A stretch of DNA of 64,000 nt from Mesorhizobium sp. B2-1-1 (GCF_006442975.2 NZ_CP083954.1:868001-932000), one strand, 5' to 3'; positions 31,998-40,681 are shown, numbered from the stretch's first letter. Numbers and translations are program-made. The notes: generated by a model not told the origin, from the letters alone.

Positions 31998-34546
31998 TGT
32001 CACCGGCGCGGACGTTGAAGCTCGCCGTCCGCTTCTCCTTGCGCGAGATGCGCGGCGGCCTGTCCGGTTTCCTGATCTTCCTTGCCTGCATCGCGCTCGG
32101 CGTCGCAGCGATCGGCGGCGTGAATTCCGTGGCCCGCTCGATCAGTGGCGGCGTCGCCAACCAGGGCCAGACGCTGCTTGGCGGCGATCTGCGCTTCCAG
32201 CTTAACCAGCGCGACGCAAGCGAAGCCGAACGCGGCTTCCTCGATGGGCTGGGCACGGTGTCGAGAACCGCCAGCATGCGTTCGATGGCGCGGCTTGCCG
32301 ACGGCTCCGATCAGGCGCTGGTCGAGGCCAAGGCCGTCGACGAGGCCTATCCGCTTTACGGTGCGCTGGAAACCGAGCCGGCGCTGACGAAGCAGGAACT
32401 GTTTGGCGAACAGTTCGGTGTTTTCGGCGCGGCCGCGCCCGACCTGCTGTTCGAGCGGCTGCATGTGAAGCTCGGCGATCGGCTGAAGCTCGGAACCGCC
32501 ACCTTCGAACTGCGCGCCAGGCTGGTCACCGAGCCCGATGCCGTGTCCGAAGGTTTCGGTTTCGCGCCGCGCCTGATGATCTCGACCGAGGGCCTGGTCG
32601 CGACAGGGCTGGTTCAGCCGGGCAGCCTCGTCGAGAATTCCTACAAGATCCGGCTGGCCGCCGACGCCGACGAGGCGCGGCTCAAGGCCATCCAGGACAA
32701 GGCTGCCAAGGATTTCCCGGAGTCCGGCTGGTCGATCCGCACGCGCAGCAATGCGGCCCCGGCGCTCTCTTCCAACATCGAACGCTTTTCGCAATTCCTG
32801 ACCCTGGTCGGGCTGACGGCGCTGGTGGTCGGCGGCGTCGGCGTCGCCAACGCGGTGCGCGCCTATCTCGACGGCAAGCGCGGCGTCATCGCCACCTTCA
32901 AGAGCCTGGGCGCATCGGGCGGCTTCGTCTTTGCCGTTTACCTCGTGCAGATCCTGATGATCGCGGCCCTCGGCGTCGCCGCAGGTCTGGTGCTCGGCGC
33001 ACTGATGCCCTTTGCCGCGAGCGCCGCACTTCAGTCGGTCGTTCCGGTGCCGGCGCGAGGCGGCTTTTATCCCGGCGCTCTCGGCATGGCAGCGCTGTTC
33101 GGACTGCTGGTGACGCTGGCCTTCGCGCTGCTGCCGCTCGGTCGCGCCCGCGATGTGCCGGCGACCGCGCTGTTCCGCGAGATGGGACTGGAAGGCCGCG
33201 GTTTTCCACGCCCTGTCTATGTCGTTTCGGCGCTCGGCATCGCAGTGCTTCTTGCAGCGCTCGCCATCCTGTTTTCGGGCGACCAGCGCATCGCTTCGAT
33301 TTTCGTCGGAGCCACCCTCTTCGCCTTCCTGGTGCTGCGCCTGGTCGGCGCGCTTGTGCAATGGGCGGCAAGGAAGTGCCCGCGCGTGCGCTTCGTGGCG
33401 CTCAGGCTCGCCGTCGGCAACATCCATCGGCCGGGCGCGCTGACGCCGTCGGTGGTGCTGTCGCTGGGGCTTGGGCTGACGCTGCTGGTGACGCTGGCGC
33501 TGATCGACGGCAATCTGCGGCGGCAGATCTCCGGCAGCCTGCCGGAGCGGGCGCCGAACTTCTTCTTCGTCGATATCCAGAGCAGCGATGTCGACGGCTT
33601 CTCCAGTCTGATCAGCAAGGAGGCCCCGCAGGGGACGCTTGCCAAGGTGCCAATGCTGCGCGGCCGGGTGATGGCGCTGAACGGCGTTGCCGTCGACAAG
33701 GTCAAGGTACCGGCGGAGGGCGCTTGGGTGCTGCGCGGCGATCGCGGCCTGACCTATGAGGCCAAGCAGCCGGACAACGCGACGCTGACCGAGGGCAGCT
33801 GGTGGCCGGCCGATTATACCGGCGAGCCGCTCGTCTCGTTTTCCGACAAGGAAGGCAAGGAAATCGGGCTGAAGCTCGGCGATACCGTCACCGTCAACGT
33901 GCTCGGCCGCAATGTCACGGCCAGGATCGCCAATTTCCGCCAGGTCGAATGGGAGACGATGGGCATCAACTTCGTCATGGTGTTCTCGCCCAACACATTT
34001 GCCGGCGCGCCGCATGGCTGGGTGGCGACGCTGACCGAAAAGAGCGCCACCGCGGCTGATGACGCCCGCATCCTCAATGCCGTCACCCGCGCCTTCCCGG
34101 CAGTCACTACGGTCCGCGTCAAGGACGCGCTCGACATCGTCAACCGTCTGGTCGGACAGCTCGGCGCGGCGATCAGGGCGGCGGCCGGCGTGGCACTGAT
34201 CGCGTCGGTGCTGGTGCTGGCCGGCGCGCTCGCCGCCGGCAACCGGGCGCGCATCCATGACGCGGTGGTGCTGAAGACGCTCGGTGCGACGCGGCTGACG
34301 CTGATATCGGCCTTCTCGCTCGAATACATGCTGATCGGCCTCGCCACGGCGGTCTTCGCGCTCGCCGCCGGCAGTGCCGCCGCATGGTTCGTCGTCGCCC
34401 GCATCATGACATTGCCGTCGCATTTCATGCCGGAAGTGGCGGTGGCGACCATTCTCTTTGCGCTGGTCATCACCGTCGGCATCGGTCTCGCCGGCACCTG
34501 GCGGGTGCTCGGCCACAAGGCAGCGCCCGTGCTGCGAAACCTCTGA
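31997..34546 (+). CDS. ABC transporter permease, FtsX/YbbP-like (large)
   Basis: An 849-residue inner-membrane protein. It has an N-terminal membrane helix (FLIFLACIALGVAAIGGVNSV), a large periplasmic region, a first FtsX domain (about 260-390) and further helices with a second soluble domain (about 500-690). A C-terminal FtsX domain follows (about 710-845, VALIASVLVLAGALAAGNR, LATLSAFSLEYML-like region). With the upstream ATPase it should form a mechanotransmission or extrusion complex for lipids or envelope substrates. The start codon overlaps the ATPase stop by one base. Confidence 0.92.
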   Translation: MSPARTLKLAVRFSLREMRGGLSGFLIFLACIALGVAAIGGVNSVARSISGGVANQGQTLLGGDLRFQLNQRDASEAERGFLDGLGTVSRTASMRSMARLADGSDQALVEAKAVDEAYPLYGALETEPALTKQELFGEQFGVFGAAAPDLLFERLHVKLGDRLKLGTATFELRARLVTEPDAVSEGFGFAPRLMISTEGLVATGLVQPGSLVENSYKIRLAADADEARLKAIQDKAAKDFPESGWSIRTRSNAAPALSSNIERFSQFLTLVGLTALVVGGVGVANAVRAYLDGKRGVIATFKSLGASGGFVFAVYLVQILMIAALGVAAGLVLGALMPFAASAALQSVVPVPARGGFYPGALGMAALFGLLVTLAFALLPLGRARDVPATALFREMGLEGRGFPRPVYVVSALGIAVLLAALAILFSGDQRIASIFVGATLFAFLVLRLVGALVQWAARKCPRVRFVALRLAVGNIHRPGALTPSVVLSLGLGLTLLVTLALIDGNLRRQISGSLPERAPNFFFVDIQSSDVDGFSSLISKEAPQGTLAKVPMLRGRVMALNGVAVDKVKVPAEGAWVLRGDRGLTYEAKQPDNATLTEGSWWPADYTGEPLVSFSDKEGKEIGLKLGDTVTVNVLGRNVTARIANFRQVEWETMGINFVMVFSPNTFAGAPHGWVATLTEKSATAADDARILNAVTRAFPAVTTVRVKDALDIVNRLVGQLGAAIRAAAGVALIASVLVLAGALAAGNRARIHDAVVLKTLGATRLTLISAFSLEYMLIGLATAVFALAAGSAAAWFVVARIMTLPSHFMPEVAVATILFALVITVGIGLAGTWRVLGHKAAPVLRNL

Positions 34547-34669
34547 GTCCGCATCGGTTCCACCCCGCCGACGGCCGGCATTTGGTTAAATCGACGTAAT
34601 GTTTCGCGGCCAAAGGGCTGGAAAACCGCGCCATGCGTGCCTCACGAAGCATTACACCCGGTTACGGTC

Positions 34670-34698
34670 TTGTTCTTGACGCGAATAACCATCATATT
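34670..34698 (+). promoter_or_regulatory. Promoter candidate for the Bax-inhibitor gene
   Basis: TTGTTC (34670-34675) and CATATT (34693-34698) are separated by 17 bp. Transcription would start near 34705 and give a leader of about 80 nt. Confidence 0.4.
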
Positions 34699-34704
34699 TC
34701 GCCG

Positions 34705-34786
34705 CAGGCATGCTGGAGTCCCGCCAGCGGCGCCTGGGTCCGGGTGGACCCGACACCGGACGGGGCAGAAGCAATAGAGGACCACA
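34705..34786 (+). promoter_or_regulatory. Structured leader of the ybhL-type gene (probable ybhL leader RNA)
   Basis: The leader offers a small hairpin (CTGG...CCAG, about 34713-34727). Two mutually exclusive stems follow: GGGTCC-GGGT-GGACCC, or GTCCGG pairing with a later CCGGAC. A conserved RNA motif called the ybhL leader has been described in Rhizobiales upstream of Bax-inhibitor/ybhL genes (alphaproteobacterial motif survey that also found SAM-II). Position and organism fit, but the consensus could not be checked here. Confidence 0.55.
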
Positions 34787-35560
34787 ATGGCTGAACCCAT
34801 TCGCAACTATCAGACGCGCGCCGTGCCCGGCGCCGCCGTCGACATCGATCAGGGCCTGCGCGCCTATATGATCAAGGTCTACAATTTGATGGGGCTTGGT
34901 CTCCTCATCACTGGTCTTGCCGCCGTCGGCACGATCATGCTGGCCACAACCACCGATCCGGCCTCGGCTGTCGCGACGCTGCCGAGCGGCGAGATGCTGA
35001 CCTCGTTCGGCTACGCGATCTTCGGCTCGCCGCTGCGCTGGCTGGTGATGCTGGCCCCGCTGGCCGCCGTTCTGTTCCTGTCGTTCCGCGTCCAGTCGAT
35101 GAGCGTGTCGGCGGCGCAGACGACGTTCTGGGTCTATGCGGGCCTAGTCGGCCTGTCGCTGTCGTCGATCTTCCTGGTCTACACCACCGCCAGCATCTCG
35201 CAGACCTTCTTCGCCACCGCCGCGGCCTTCGGCGCGCTGTCGCTGTTCGGCTACACGACCAAGCGCGACCTGACGGCGATGGGCTCGTTCCTGATCATGG
35301 GCGTGTTCGGCATCATCATCGCGATGGTGATCAACATCTTCCTGCAGTCGTCGGCGCTGTCCTTCGCCGTCTCGGCGATCGGCGTGCTGGTCTTCGCCGG
35401 CCTCACCGCCTACGACACGCAGAAGATCAAGGAGATGTATTTCGAGGGCGACGCTTCCGACGTTGCCGGCCGCAAGGCCATCATGGGAGCGCTGACGCTC
35501 TATCTCGACTTCATCAACCTGTTCATGTTCCTGCTCCAGTTCATGGGCGACCGCCGCTAA
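34787..35560 (+). CDS. Bax inhibitor-1 / YccA-YbhL family membrane protein
   Basis: A 257-residue protein with a soluble N-terminus and seven membrane segments. Conserved features are LRAYMIKVYNLMGLGLLITGL at the start of the membrane domain, the interior ASISQTFFATAAAFGALSLFGYTTKRDLT, and the C-terminal LTAYDTQKIKEMY with the Asp involved in pH-dependent Ca leak in homologues, then LYLDFINLFMFLLQF. Its role is probably ion leak or membrane-protein homeostasis. The gene has its own structured leader and ends at a strong terminator. Confidence 0.93.
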   Translation: MAEPIRNYQTRAVPGAAVDIDQGLRAYMIKVYNLMGLGLLITGLAAVGTIMLATTTDPASAVATLPSGEMLTSFGYAIFGSPLRWLVMLAPLAAVLFLSFRVQSMSVSAAQTTFWVYAGLVGLSLSSIFLVYTTASISQTFFATAAAFGALSLFGYTTKRDLTAMGSFLIMGVFGIIIAMVINIFLQSSALSFAVSAIGVLVFAGLTAYDTQKIKEMYFEGDASDVAGRKAIMGALTLYLDFINLFMFLLQFMGDRR

Positions 35561-35604
35561 GGGCTGGTCCGCGTCATGGTCTGACTGGACCATCGGGTTT
35601 GGAG

Positions 35605-35633
35605 GGGCGGCCCAACGGCCGCCCTTTTCTTTT
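35605..35633 (+). terminator. Rho-independent terminator after the Bax-inhibitor gene
   Basis: An 8-bp perfect stem (GGGCGGCC / GGCCGCCC) with loop CAAC is followed by TTTTCTTTT. Confidence 0.93.
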
Positions 35634-35683
35634 GCGCCGACCTTTGCTGTTATTGCAGGCAGACAAAGAGGCCTGCATAAAGA

Positions 35684-36253
35684 ATGAGCACTATCGTTAT
35701 ACGGGCCGCGCGCGCGGCCGACCTCGACACCATTACGCAAATCTATGCCGACGCTGTGACCCGCGGCACGGCGAGCTACGAGCTGGAGCCGCCGGGGCGC
35801 GCCGAAATGGGCATGCGATTCGACACGCTCCAGGCCGGCGGCTTCCCCTACCTTGTGGCGGAAAAGGATGGCGCCGTGCTCGGCTATGCCTATGCCGGTC
35901 CCTTCCGGCCGCGCCCGGCCTATCGCTTTGTCGTCGAGGACTCCGTCTATGTCGCGCCTGATGCCAAGGGCCAGGGTGTCGGCCTCAAACTGATGCAAAG
36001 CCTGATCGCGGCCGCCGAGGCGGCGGGCTTTCGCCAGATCGTCGCTGTGATCGGCGATGGCCATCCCGACAGCGCTTCCGTCAAGCTGCACGAAAAGCTC
36101 GGCTTTCGTCATTCCGGCCGCCTTGAAGGCTCCGGCTACAAGCACGGACGCTGGCTGGACACCGTGTTCATGCAACTGGCGCTGAACGGCGGGGCCTCGG
36201 CTCCGCCGGATCCGGAATCATTGCCGGAACGGAAATTCCGTCAAGAAAAATAA
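35684..36253 (+). CDS. GNAT N-acetyltransferase, phosphinothricin acetyltransferase-like (YncA/MddA type)
   Basis: A 189-residue acetyltransferase. Family landmarks are IRAARAADLDTITQIYADAV at the N-terminus, YAYAGPFRPRPAYRFVVEDSVY (about 71-92), the acetyl-CoA loop PDAKGQGVGLKLM, and SVKLHEKLGFRHSG then GRWLDTVFMQ near the C-terminus. Relatives acetylate methionine sulfoximine, phosphinothricin or related amino-acid analogues; the physiological substrate is not defined. It stands alone after the terminator of the Bax-inhibitor gene and converges on the DUF2794 gene. Confidence 0.9.
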   Translation: MSTIVIRAARAADLDTITQIYADAVTRGTASYELEPPGRAEMGMRFDTLQAGGFPYLVAEKDGAVLGYAYAGPFRPRPAYRFVVEDSVYVAPDAKGQGVGLKLMQSLIAAAEAAGFRQIVAVIGDGHPDSASVKLHEKLGFRHSGRLEGSGYKHGRWLDTVFMQLALNGGASAPPDPESLPERKFRQEK

Positions 36254-36304
36254 GGGCTTAGATGAGCGCCAAGACTGAGGTCAACCGAGCAATTGCGCCG
36301 CGGT

Positions 36305-36691
36305 TCAGGCCTCGACCAGCTTCAGCTTGTTGTCGAAGACGCCGAGCACACGGCCAAGCTCCTGCCCGCGCTTGAGGATACGGCCGCCCGCGGCGATGAC
36401 GGCGAAGGCGCCTTGTTTGCGTGCCAGTTTCGGGTCCTTGACGATCTGGAACAGCGGCACCTCGCTGGCCCGGCGGAACACTGAAAACACGGCCCTGTCG
36501 GTGAGATGATCGATAGCGTAGTCGCGCCATTCATTGGCGGCAACCATGCGCCCGTAGAGTTTCAGGATCTGGTCCAGTTCGCGCCGCTCGAAGCGCACCG
36601 GCTGGTCGAGGCGCGCACGGCGTGCCTCGTGGAGCGGGATCAGTATCGCGGATGCGTCGCCATCCTCCGTCCCGCCGCCGTGATCGGTCAT
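36305..36691 (-). CDS. DUF2794 domain-containing protein
   Basis: A 128-residue cytosolic protein matching the alphaproteobacterial DUF2794 family. Its core is VRFERRELDQILKLYGRMV, EWRDYAIDHLTDRAVFSVFRR and FQIVKDPKLARKQGAFAVIA. The conserved compact beta-rich part is at the C-terminus (RILKRGQELGRVLGVF). The function is unknown. The start ATG at 36691 begins MTDHGGGTED; the open extension upstream is not supported. Confidence 0.87.
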   Translation of the reverse strand: MTDHGGGTEDGDASAILIPLHEARRARLDQPVRFERRELDQILKLYGRMVAANEWRDYAIDHLTDRAVFSVFRRASEVPLFQIVKDPKLARKQGAFAVIAAGGRILKRGQELGRVLGVFDNKLKLVEA

Positions 36692-36899
36692 GCCTCGATC
36701 CTTCAAAAATGAATCTTTGCCAACCAAAGTTGGCGCTTTCGCCATCGAATTGCAAGTGCCGGCGAAGCGGTGCGGACCCGCGCCATTTCCGTCGCGTCCA
36801 GTCACGTTTGCAAACGACATGTTGGAATTGGTGATGCTTCGCCACATTCTCGCCATTTTTTATCCGCGCTCATGCCCCAATGTCCGACGAATTTACCGG
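36692..36899. other. Upstream region of the DUF2794 gene, no gene seen
   Basis: This part of the 537-bp gap between the DUF2794 gene and the XRE-cupin regulator should hold the DUF2794 promoter. I see no convincing ORF; a plus-strand frame crossing it lacks a ribosome site and coding character. The remaining part of the gap carries the candidate sRNA and operator listed separately. Confidence 0.4.
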
Positions 36900-37065
36900 C
36901 GTTGCCTGAGACGGTTCGGTCCGGCACCGGCTCGTAAACCCCAAGCCCCCCGCCCACGGGTCTGCGTCGGATCGAACCAACCTCGGTTTTTCCTCGGAAA
37001 GACCGGGTGCGACGATCCCAAAACCTAAATGACCGACGTCAGAAGCAAGCTGACGTCGGTTTTTT
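36900..37065 (+). ncRNA. Candidate trans-acting sRNA ending at an orphan terminator
   Basis: A strong plus-strand terminator (37032-37065) has no gene before it on the same strand; the nearest upstream plus-strand gene stops at 36253 beyond an antisense gene. The intervening sequence has a C-rich single-stranded-looking patch (36940-36958) and repeated CCTCGG motifs, and no ORF with a ribosome site. The 5' end is a guess, because no clear promoter is visible. Confidence 0.45.
37032..37065 (+). terminator. Strong orphan rho-independent terminator
   Basis: A 10-bp perfect stem (ACCGACGTCA / TGACGTCGGT) with a 9-nt loop, followed by six T. It lies within a 537-bp region without any annotated gene. 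Confidence 0.9.
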
Positions 37066-37193
37066 CATGCCTGGGTCGCCGCTAATGCGGATTTCCCGCC
37101 GTATGGACGGTTTTCAGCCCGATCCGGTGCGACCGGCAGGATCGATGGGCGCCGAAATCTTGGCATGCCGTCCGCGCTTGCCAACGCCATCAC

Positions 37194-37214
37194 CACTTAA
37201 TAAGGTGTTAAGTG
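37194..37214. promoter_or_regulatory. 21-bp dyad, probable autoregulatory operator
   Basis: CACTTAA (37194-37200) and TTAAGTG (37208-37214) form a perfect 7-bp inverted repeat with a 7-bp spacer. It ends 14 bp before the start codon of the XRE-cupin regulator. This position would block transcription or translation initiation if bound. Confidence 0.55.
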
Positions 37215-37228
37215 AAACGGGAGCGGCA

Positions 37229-37891
37229 ATGCCACGCATATCGGACTCCACGGCGAAAGAGGTGAATGGTACGGTCGCGGCCACCCCTGAGGCCGGCGGC
37301 GTCGGTCCCCGCATCAAGGCGCTGCGCATGGCAAGGCGCGTCTCGCTGCGCCGGTTGGCCGACATGACCGGCACGACGGCGAGCTTCATCAGCCAGCTCG
37401 AGCGCAATCTGTGCGGCGCCAACACAGGCACGCTGCTCAGGATCGCCGCCGCTCTCGATCTCGGCATCAACGACCTGTTCGAGGGCAGCAGCCGTCCGTT
37501 GCACAAGGTGCTGAGGCGCGAGGAACGGCCTGTCGTTCCCGTCGGCGTGGGAGGCCGCAAGATGCTTTTGTCGCGGCGGCCGATCCATCAGTTCGAGGTT
37601 TATGCGGGGCATTTCGAGGTCGGCGGCTCGACCGGCGACGACGCCTATGTGCATGGCGGCGAGCATGAGATGTTCATGGTGCTCAAGGGAACCGTCGAAC
37701 TGACGCTTGCCGACGAGCGCCATCTGATGCGCGAAGGCGACAGCGTCGAATACGCGACCTCGGTGCCGCACCGCACGGTCAATGTCGGCGACACACCGGC
37801 GGAGGTGCTCTGGATCATCGCGCCGCCGACCGCCGGCGCGCTGGAACTCGATCAGTACAGGACCGGAAACCGCTCGCATCCGGGTGAATGA
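37229..37891 (+). CDS. XRE family transcriptional regulator with C-terminal cupin (PuuR-like)
   Basis: A 220-residue regulator. The N-terminal helix-turn-helix (about 25-85) contains RIKALRMARRVSLRRLAD and TASFISQLERNL. The C-terminal cupin (about 140-210) contains YVHGGEHEMFMVLKGTVEL and EGDSVEYATSVPHRTVNVG. The architecture matches PuuR-type regulators of polyamine use. It starts 35 bp before a polyamine-type ABC operon, so it probably senses a polyamine or derivative and controls these genes. The start ATG at 37229 has ACGGGAG upstream. A dyad just before the gene is a likely operator. Confidence 0.92.
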   Translation: MPRISDSTAKEVNGTVAATPEAGGVGPRIKALRMARRVSLRRLADMTGTTASFISQLERNLCGANTGTLLRIAAALDLGINDLFEGSSRPLHKVLRREERPVVPVGVGGRKMLLSRRPIHQFEVYAGHFEVGGSTGDDAYVHGGEHEMFMVLKGTVELTLADERHLMREGDSVEYATSVPHRTVNVGDTPAEVLWIIAPPTAGALELDQYRTGNRSHPGE

Positions 37892-37926
37892 GAACAAATG
37901 CGAGCTCTGGAATGGGAGAGTTGAAC

Positions 37927-38997
37927 ATGAGAGTGAAATTTGCACATGCGGCGTGCCTGGGCGTGCTTCTGGCGGCGACGGCCGCGCTCGCGCAATCGAA
38001 GCCGGTTGCCGGAGAGGTGGCCGAAGGCTCGCTGAAGGGCAAGACCCTGACTTTCGTTTCCTATGGCGGCATCTACCAGGACGGCCAGGCGGCAGCGCTC
38101 AAGGAGTTCGTGGACAAGTCGGGCGTCAAGCTGCTCAATGACGGCCCGACCGAGATCGCCAAGCTGCAGGCGCAGGTCGAGTCCGGCAATGTGACATGGG
38201 ACGTTGTCGATACCGACGATCTGCCGCCTTATGTCTATTGCGGCAAACTGTTCCAGAAGCTGGACTTCACCAAACTCGACGTCTCGAAAATTCCCGAGGG
38301 CCAGGTCGGCGAGTGCTCGGTGCCGGCGATGAACTACGGCGTCGTGCTGATGTACAACACCGAAAAGTACAAGGACAATCCGCCCAAGAGCTGGGCCGAC
38401 TTCTTCGACACGCAGAAATTCCCCGGCGTGCGCGGAATCGACGGCTCCGGCAGCCCGACCGGTGGCTTGCTGGAACAGGCGTTCAAGGTTGCCGGCGGGG
38501 ACCCCAAGGCGATGACGGTGGCCGATATCGACAAGGCCATCGATGTGGTTCGCAAGCTCGGCCCCGATACCATCTTCTGGAAGACGGGTGCAGAATCGCA
38601 GCAACTCGCCGAATCCGGCGAGGCCGACATGCTGATGATGTGGACAGGCCGCGCCATGACCGCGGTCAAGAACGGCGCCAAATACGCACCGGCCTGGCAG
38701 GACTGGCTGGTGGTGATGGATCAGATGACGATCCCCGTCGGCGCCAAGGACACGGAGGCATCCTACGCGCTGCTCAACGCCTATCTTGGCAAGCACGCGC
38801 AGGAGGTGTTGACGGAGCAAACGTCTTACACGCCGATCAACAGTGAAGCGCAGCCCAAGGTCGACGCTTCCGTCTCCGCTTTCCTGACCAACACGCCCGA
38901 ACGCCAGAAGCAGGGCTACAAGCAGAACTTCAAGTTCTGGGTCCCGAACTTCGCGGTGGCGCAGGAGAAGTGGTCCGCGCTGATGTCCGGCAACTGA
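37927..38997 (+). CDS. ABC transporter substrate-binding protein, putrescine/spermidine type
   Basis: A 356-residue periplasmic binding protein with a signal peptide (MRVKFAHAACLGVLLAATAALA). Family features are LTFVSYGGIYQDGQAAAL near the N-terminus, DDLPPYVYCGKLFQKLDFTKL and NYGVVLMYNTEKY. The C-terminal half ends in the domain-closing helices. It belongs to extracellular solute-binding family 1, PotD/PotF branch, but the exact ligand is uncertain. GGGAGAG precedes the ATG. It heads the transporter operon downstream of the XRE-cupin gene. Confidence 0.9.
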   Translation: MRVKFAHAACLGVLLAATAALAQSKPVAGEVAEGSLKGKTLTFVSYGGIYQDGQAAALKEFVDKSGVKLLNDGPTEIAKLQAQVESGNVTWDVVDTDDLPPYVYCGKLFQKLDFTKLDVSKIPEGQVGECSVPAMNYGVVLMYNTEKYKDNPPKSWADFFDTQKFPGVRGIDGSGSPTGGLLEQAFKVAGGDPKAMTVADIDKAIDVVRKLGPDTIFWKTGAESQQLAESGEADMLMMWTGRAMTAVKNGAKYAPAWQDWLVVMDQMTIPVGAKDTEASYALLNAYLGKHAQEVLTEQTSYTPINSEAQPKVDASVSAFLTNTPERQKQGYKQNFKFWVPNFAVAQEKWSALMSGN

Positions 38998-39020
38998 CCG
39001 GCTGAGGGAGACCAAAAGCC

Positions 39021-39884
39021 GTGAGCGCGTCCCAGCCAACCATTCCGGCCGCCGAAAGGCGCCGGGCATGGCGGCCGTTCGCGCTCGCGCTGCCGGCGCT
39101 GGTCCTGCTCTTCGCGGTGATTGGCTATCCGCTGCTCACCATCGTCGTGCGCAGCCTGTCGGAGCCGCAGTGGGGCCTACAGAACTATATCTGGTTCTTC
39201 GGCGCGCCCATCAACCTAGCCGTGCTCCGGCGGACCTTCCTCATTTCAGCATGGGTCACGCTGGTCTGCGTGGTTTGCGCCTATCCCTATGCCTATCTGA
39301 TGACCGCGGTCCGACCACGCGTGCGCTTGGTGCTGCTGCTATGTGTGCTGATCCCGTTTTGGGTGAGCGGCGTGGTACGCACTTTGTCCTGGGTGATACT
39401 GCTGCAGGATTCGGGGGTCATCAACTCGATCCTGCGGGCGCTCGGGTTCGGCGGCATCAGGCTGATCCGCACCCAGACGGGCGTGGTCATCGGCATGGCG
39501 CAGGTGCTTTTGCCTTTCATGATCCTGCCGCTCTATTCGGTCATGAAAGGCATCGATCTCAGGCTGATGCAAGCCGCGCGGAGCCTCGGGGCGAGACCCT
39601 CGCGCGCGTTCCTCACGGTGTATCTGCCGCTGTCGCTGCCTGGCGTCTATGCCGGTGCGATCATCGTCTTCATCCTGGCGCTCGGCTTCTACATCACGCC
39701 GGCCCTGCTCGGCGGACCGCGCTCGACGATGCTGTCGACGCTGGTGCAGACACAGGTGCTCAGCCTCCTGCAATGGGGCAGGGGCGGGGCCATGGGCGTG
39801 GTGCTGCTCGTCACGACCTTCGTGCTGCTGGCGCTTGCCGCGCCCGTGATGCGGTCCAGCCATCGGCAAGCGGGGCGGCCCTGA
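39021..39884 (+). CDS. ABC transporter permease, PotB/PotH-like
   Basis: A 287-residue inner-membrane permease with six predicted helices. The cytoplasmic EAA-type loop is seen as LMQAARSLGARPSRAFLTVYLPLSLPGV (about 190-217). It starts with GTG at 39021, with GAGGGAG 10 nt upstream; no better ATG exists. Its stop codon overlaps the ATG of the second permease (TGATG). Confidence 0.92.
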   Translation: MSASQPTIPAAERRRAWRPFALALPALVLLFAVIGYPLLTIVVRSLSEPQWGLQNYIWFFGAPINLAVLRRTFLISAWVTLVCVVCAYPYAYLMTAVRPRVRLVLLLCVLIPFWVSGVVRTLSWVILLQDSGVINSILRALGFGGIRLIRTQTGVVIGMAQVLLPFMILPLYSVMKGIDLRLMQAARSLGARPSRAFLTVYLPLSLPGVYAGAIIVFILALGFYITPALLGGPRSTMLSTLVQTQVLSLLQWGRGGAMGVVLLVTTFVLLALAAPVMRSSHRQAGRP

Positions 39885-40681
39885 TGGAGATGAAGCCGCT
39901 TACCCGCGTCATGCTGGGTCTTGTCTGCCTGCTGGTAGCCATATGGCTGGTGGCACCGACGCTCGTCGTGGTGCCGATGTCATTCAACGAGAATAAATCG
40001 CTGGCATTTCCACCCCAGGGCTTCTCCTGGCAATGGTACGAAAATTTCGTCACCAATCCGGATTGGTCGACCAGCTTCCTCAATTCGCTGAAGGTCGCAT
40101 CGATCGTTGCGGTTCTGGCAACCGTGCTCGGCACCCTTGCCGCCTTCGGCCTCGACCGCATGCAGGCGCGGCCGGCAAATCTCCTGCGCATGCTGATGCT
40201 GACGCCGATGGTGGTGCCGGGCGTGGTCCTGGCCATCGGCATCTACGCCGTCTATCTCGACACGCGGCTTGTCGGCACGCTGCTCGGCTTCGTTCTGGCC
40301 CACACCATCCTTGCGCTGCCTTTCGTGTTGATCGCCGTTTCGGCCAATCTCGAAGTGTTCGACAAGCGGCTGGAGACAGCCGCGGCGAGCCTGGGCGCAG
40401 GTTCGCTCACCACGTTCCGCACGGTGACGCTGCCGCTGATCGCCCCCGGGGTACTGTCGGGCCTGCTGTTCGCCTTCGCCACCTCCTTCGACGAGATCGT
40501 GGTGTCGCTGTTCATCACCAATCCCTATCTCAAGACGTTGCCGGTGCAGATCTTCGCTTCCATCACGCGCGACGCCGACCCGACGGTCGCGGCCGTCGGC
40601 ACGATCCTCTTATGCGCAACGACACTGCTGATCGGCGGCGGCATGCTGCTTCTTGGCCGTGAGCGGAAGGGAGGCTTATGA
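39884..40681 (+). CDS. ABC transporter permease, PotC/PotI-like
   Basis: A 265-residue inner-membrane permease with about six helices. The conserved segments are VVVPMSFNENKSLAFPPQGF near the N-terminus, as in PotC/PotI, and the EAA loop LETAAASLGAGSLTTFRTVTLPLIAPG (about 166-192). Its start overlaps the preceding stop, and its own stop overlaps the ATPase start (ATGA). Confidence 0.93.
   Translation: MEMKPLTRVMLGLVCLLVAIWLVAPTLVVVPMSFNENKSLAFPPQGFSWQWYENFVTNPDWSTSFLNSLKVASIVAVLATVLGTLAAFGLDRMQARPANLLRMLMLTPMVVPGVVLAIGIYAVYLDTRLVGTLLGFVLAHTILALPFVLIAVSANLEVFDKRLETAAASLGAGSLTTFRTVTLPLIAPGVLSGLLFAFATSFDEIVVSLFITNPYLKTLPVQIFASITRDADPTVAAVGTILLCATTLLIGGGMLLLGRERKGGL

Noticed and set aside
32000..34516. 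Very long minus-strand ORF (838 codons) opposite the ABC permease
   Set aside because: It is exactly antisense to a clear FtsX-type permease and has Arg/Gln/His-rich composition typical of the complementary frame in GC-rich DNA. No ribosome site or domain is seen.
36930..36985. tRNA-like T-arm (GGTTCGATCC on the minus strand)
   Set aside because: The T-stem does not pair properly, and no acceptor stem, anticodon arm or CCA end can be built around it.
36690..37028. Plus-strand ORF of 112 codons before the orphan terminator
   Set aside because: No ribosome site, partly antisense to the DUF2794 gene start, no recognisable protein; an sRNA explains the terminator better.
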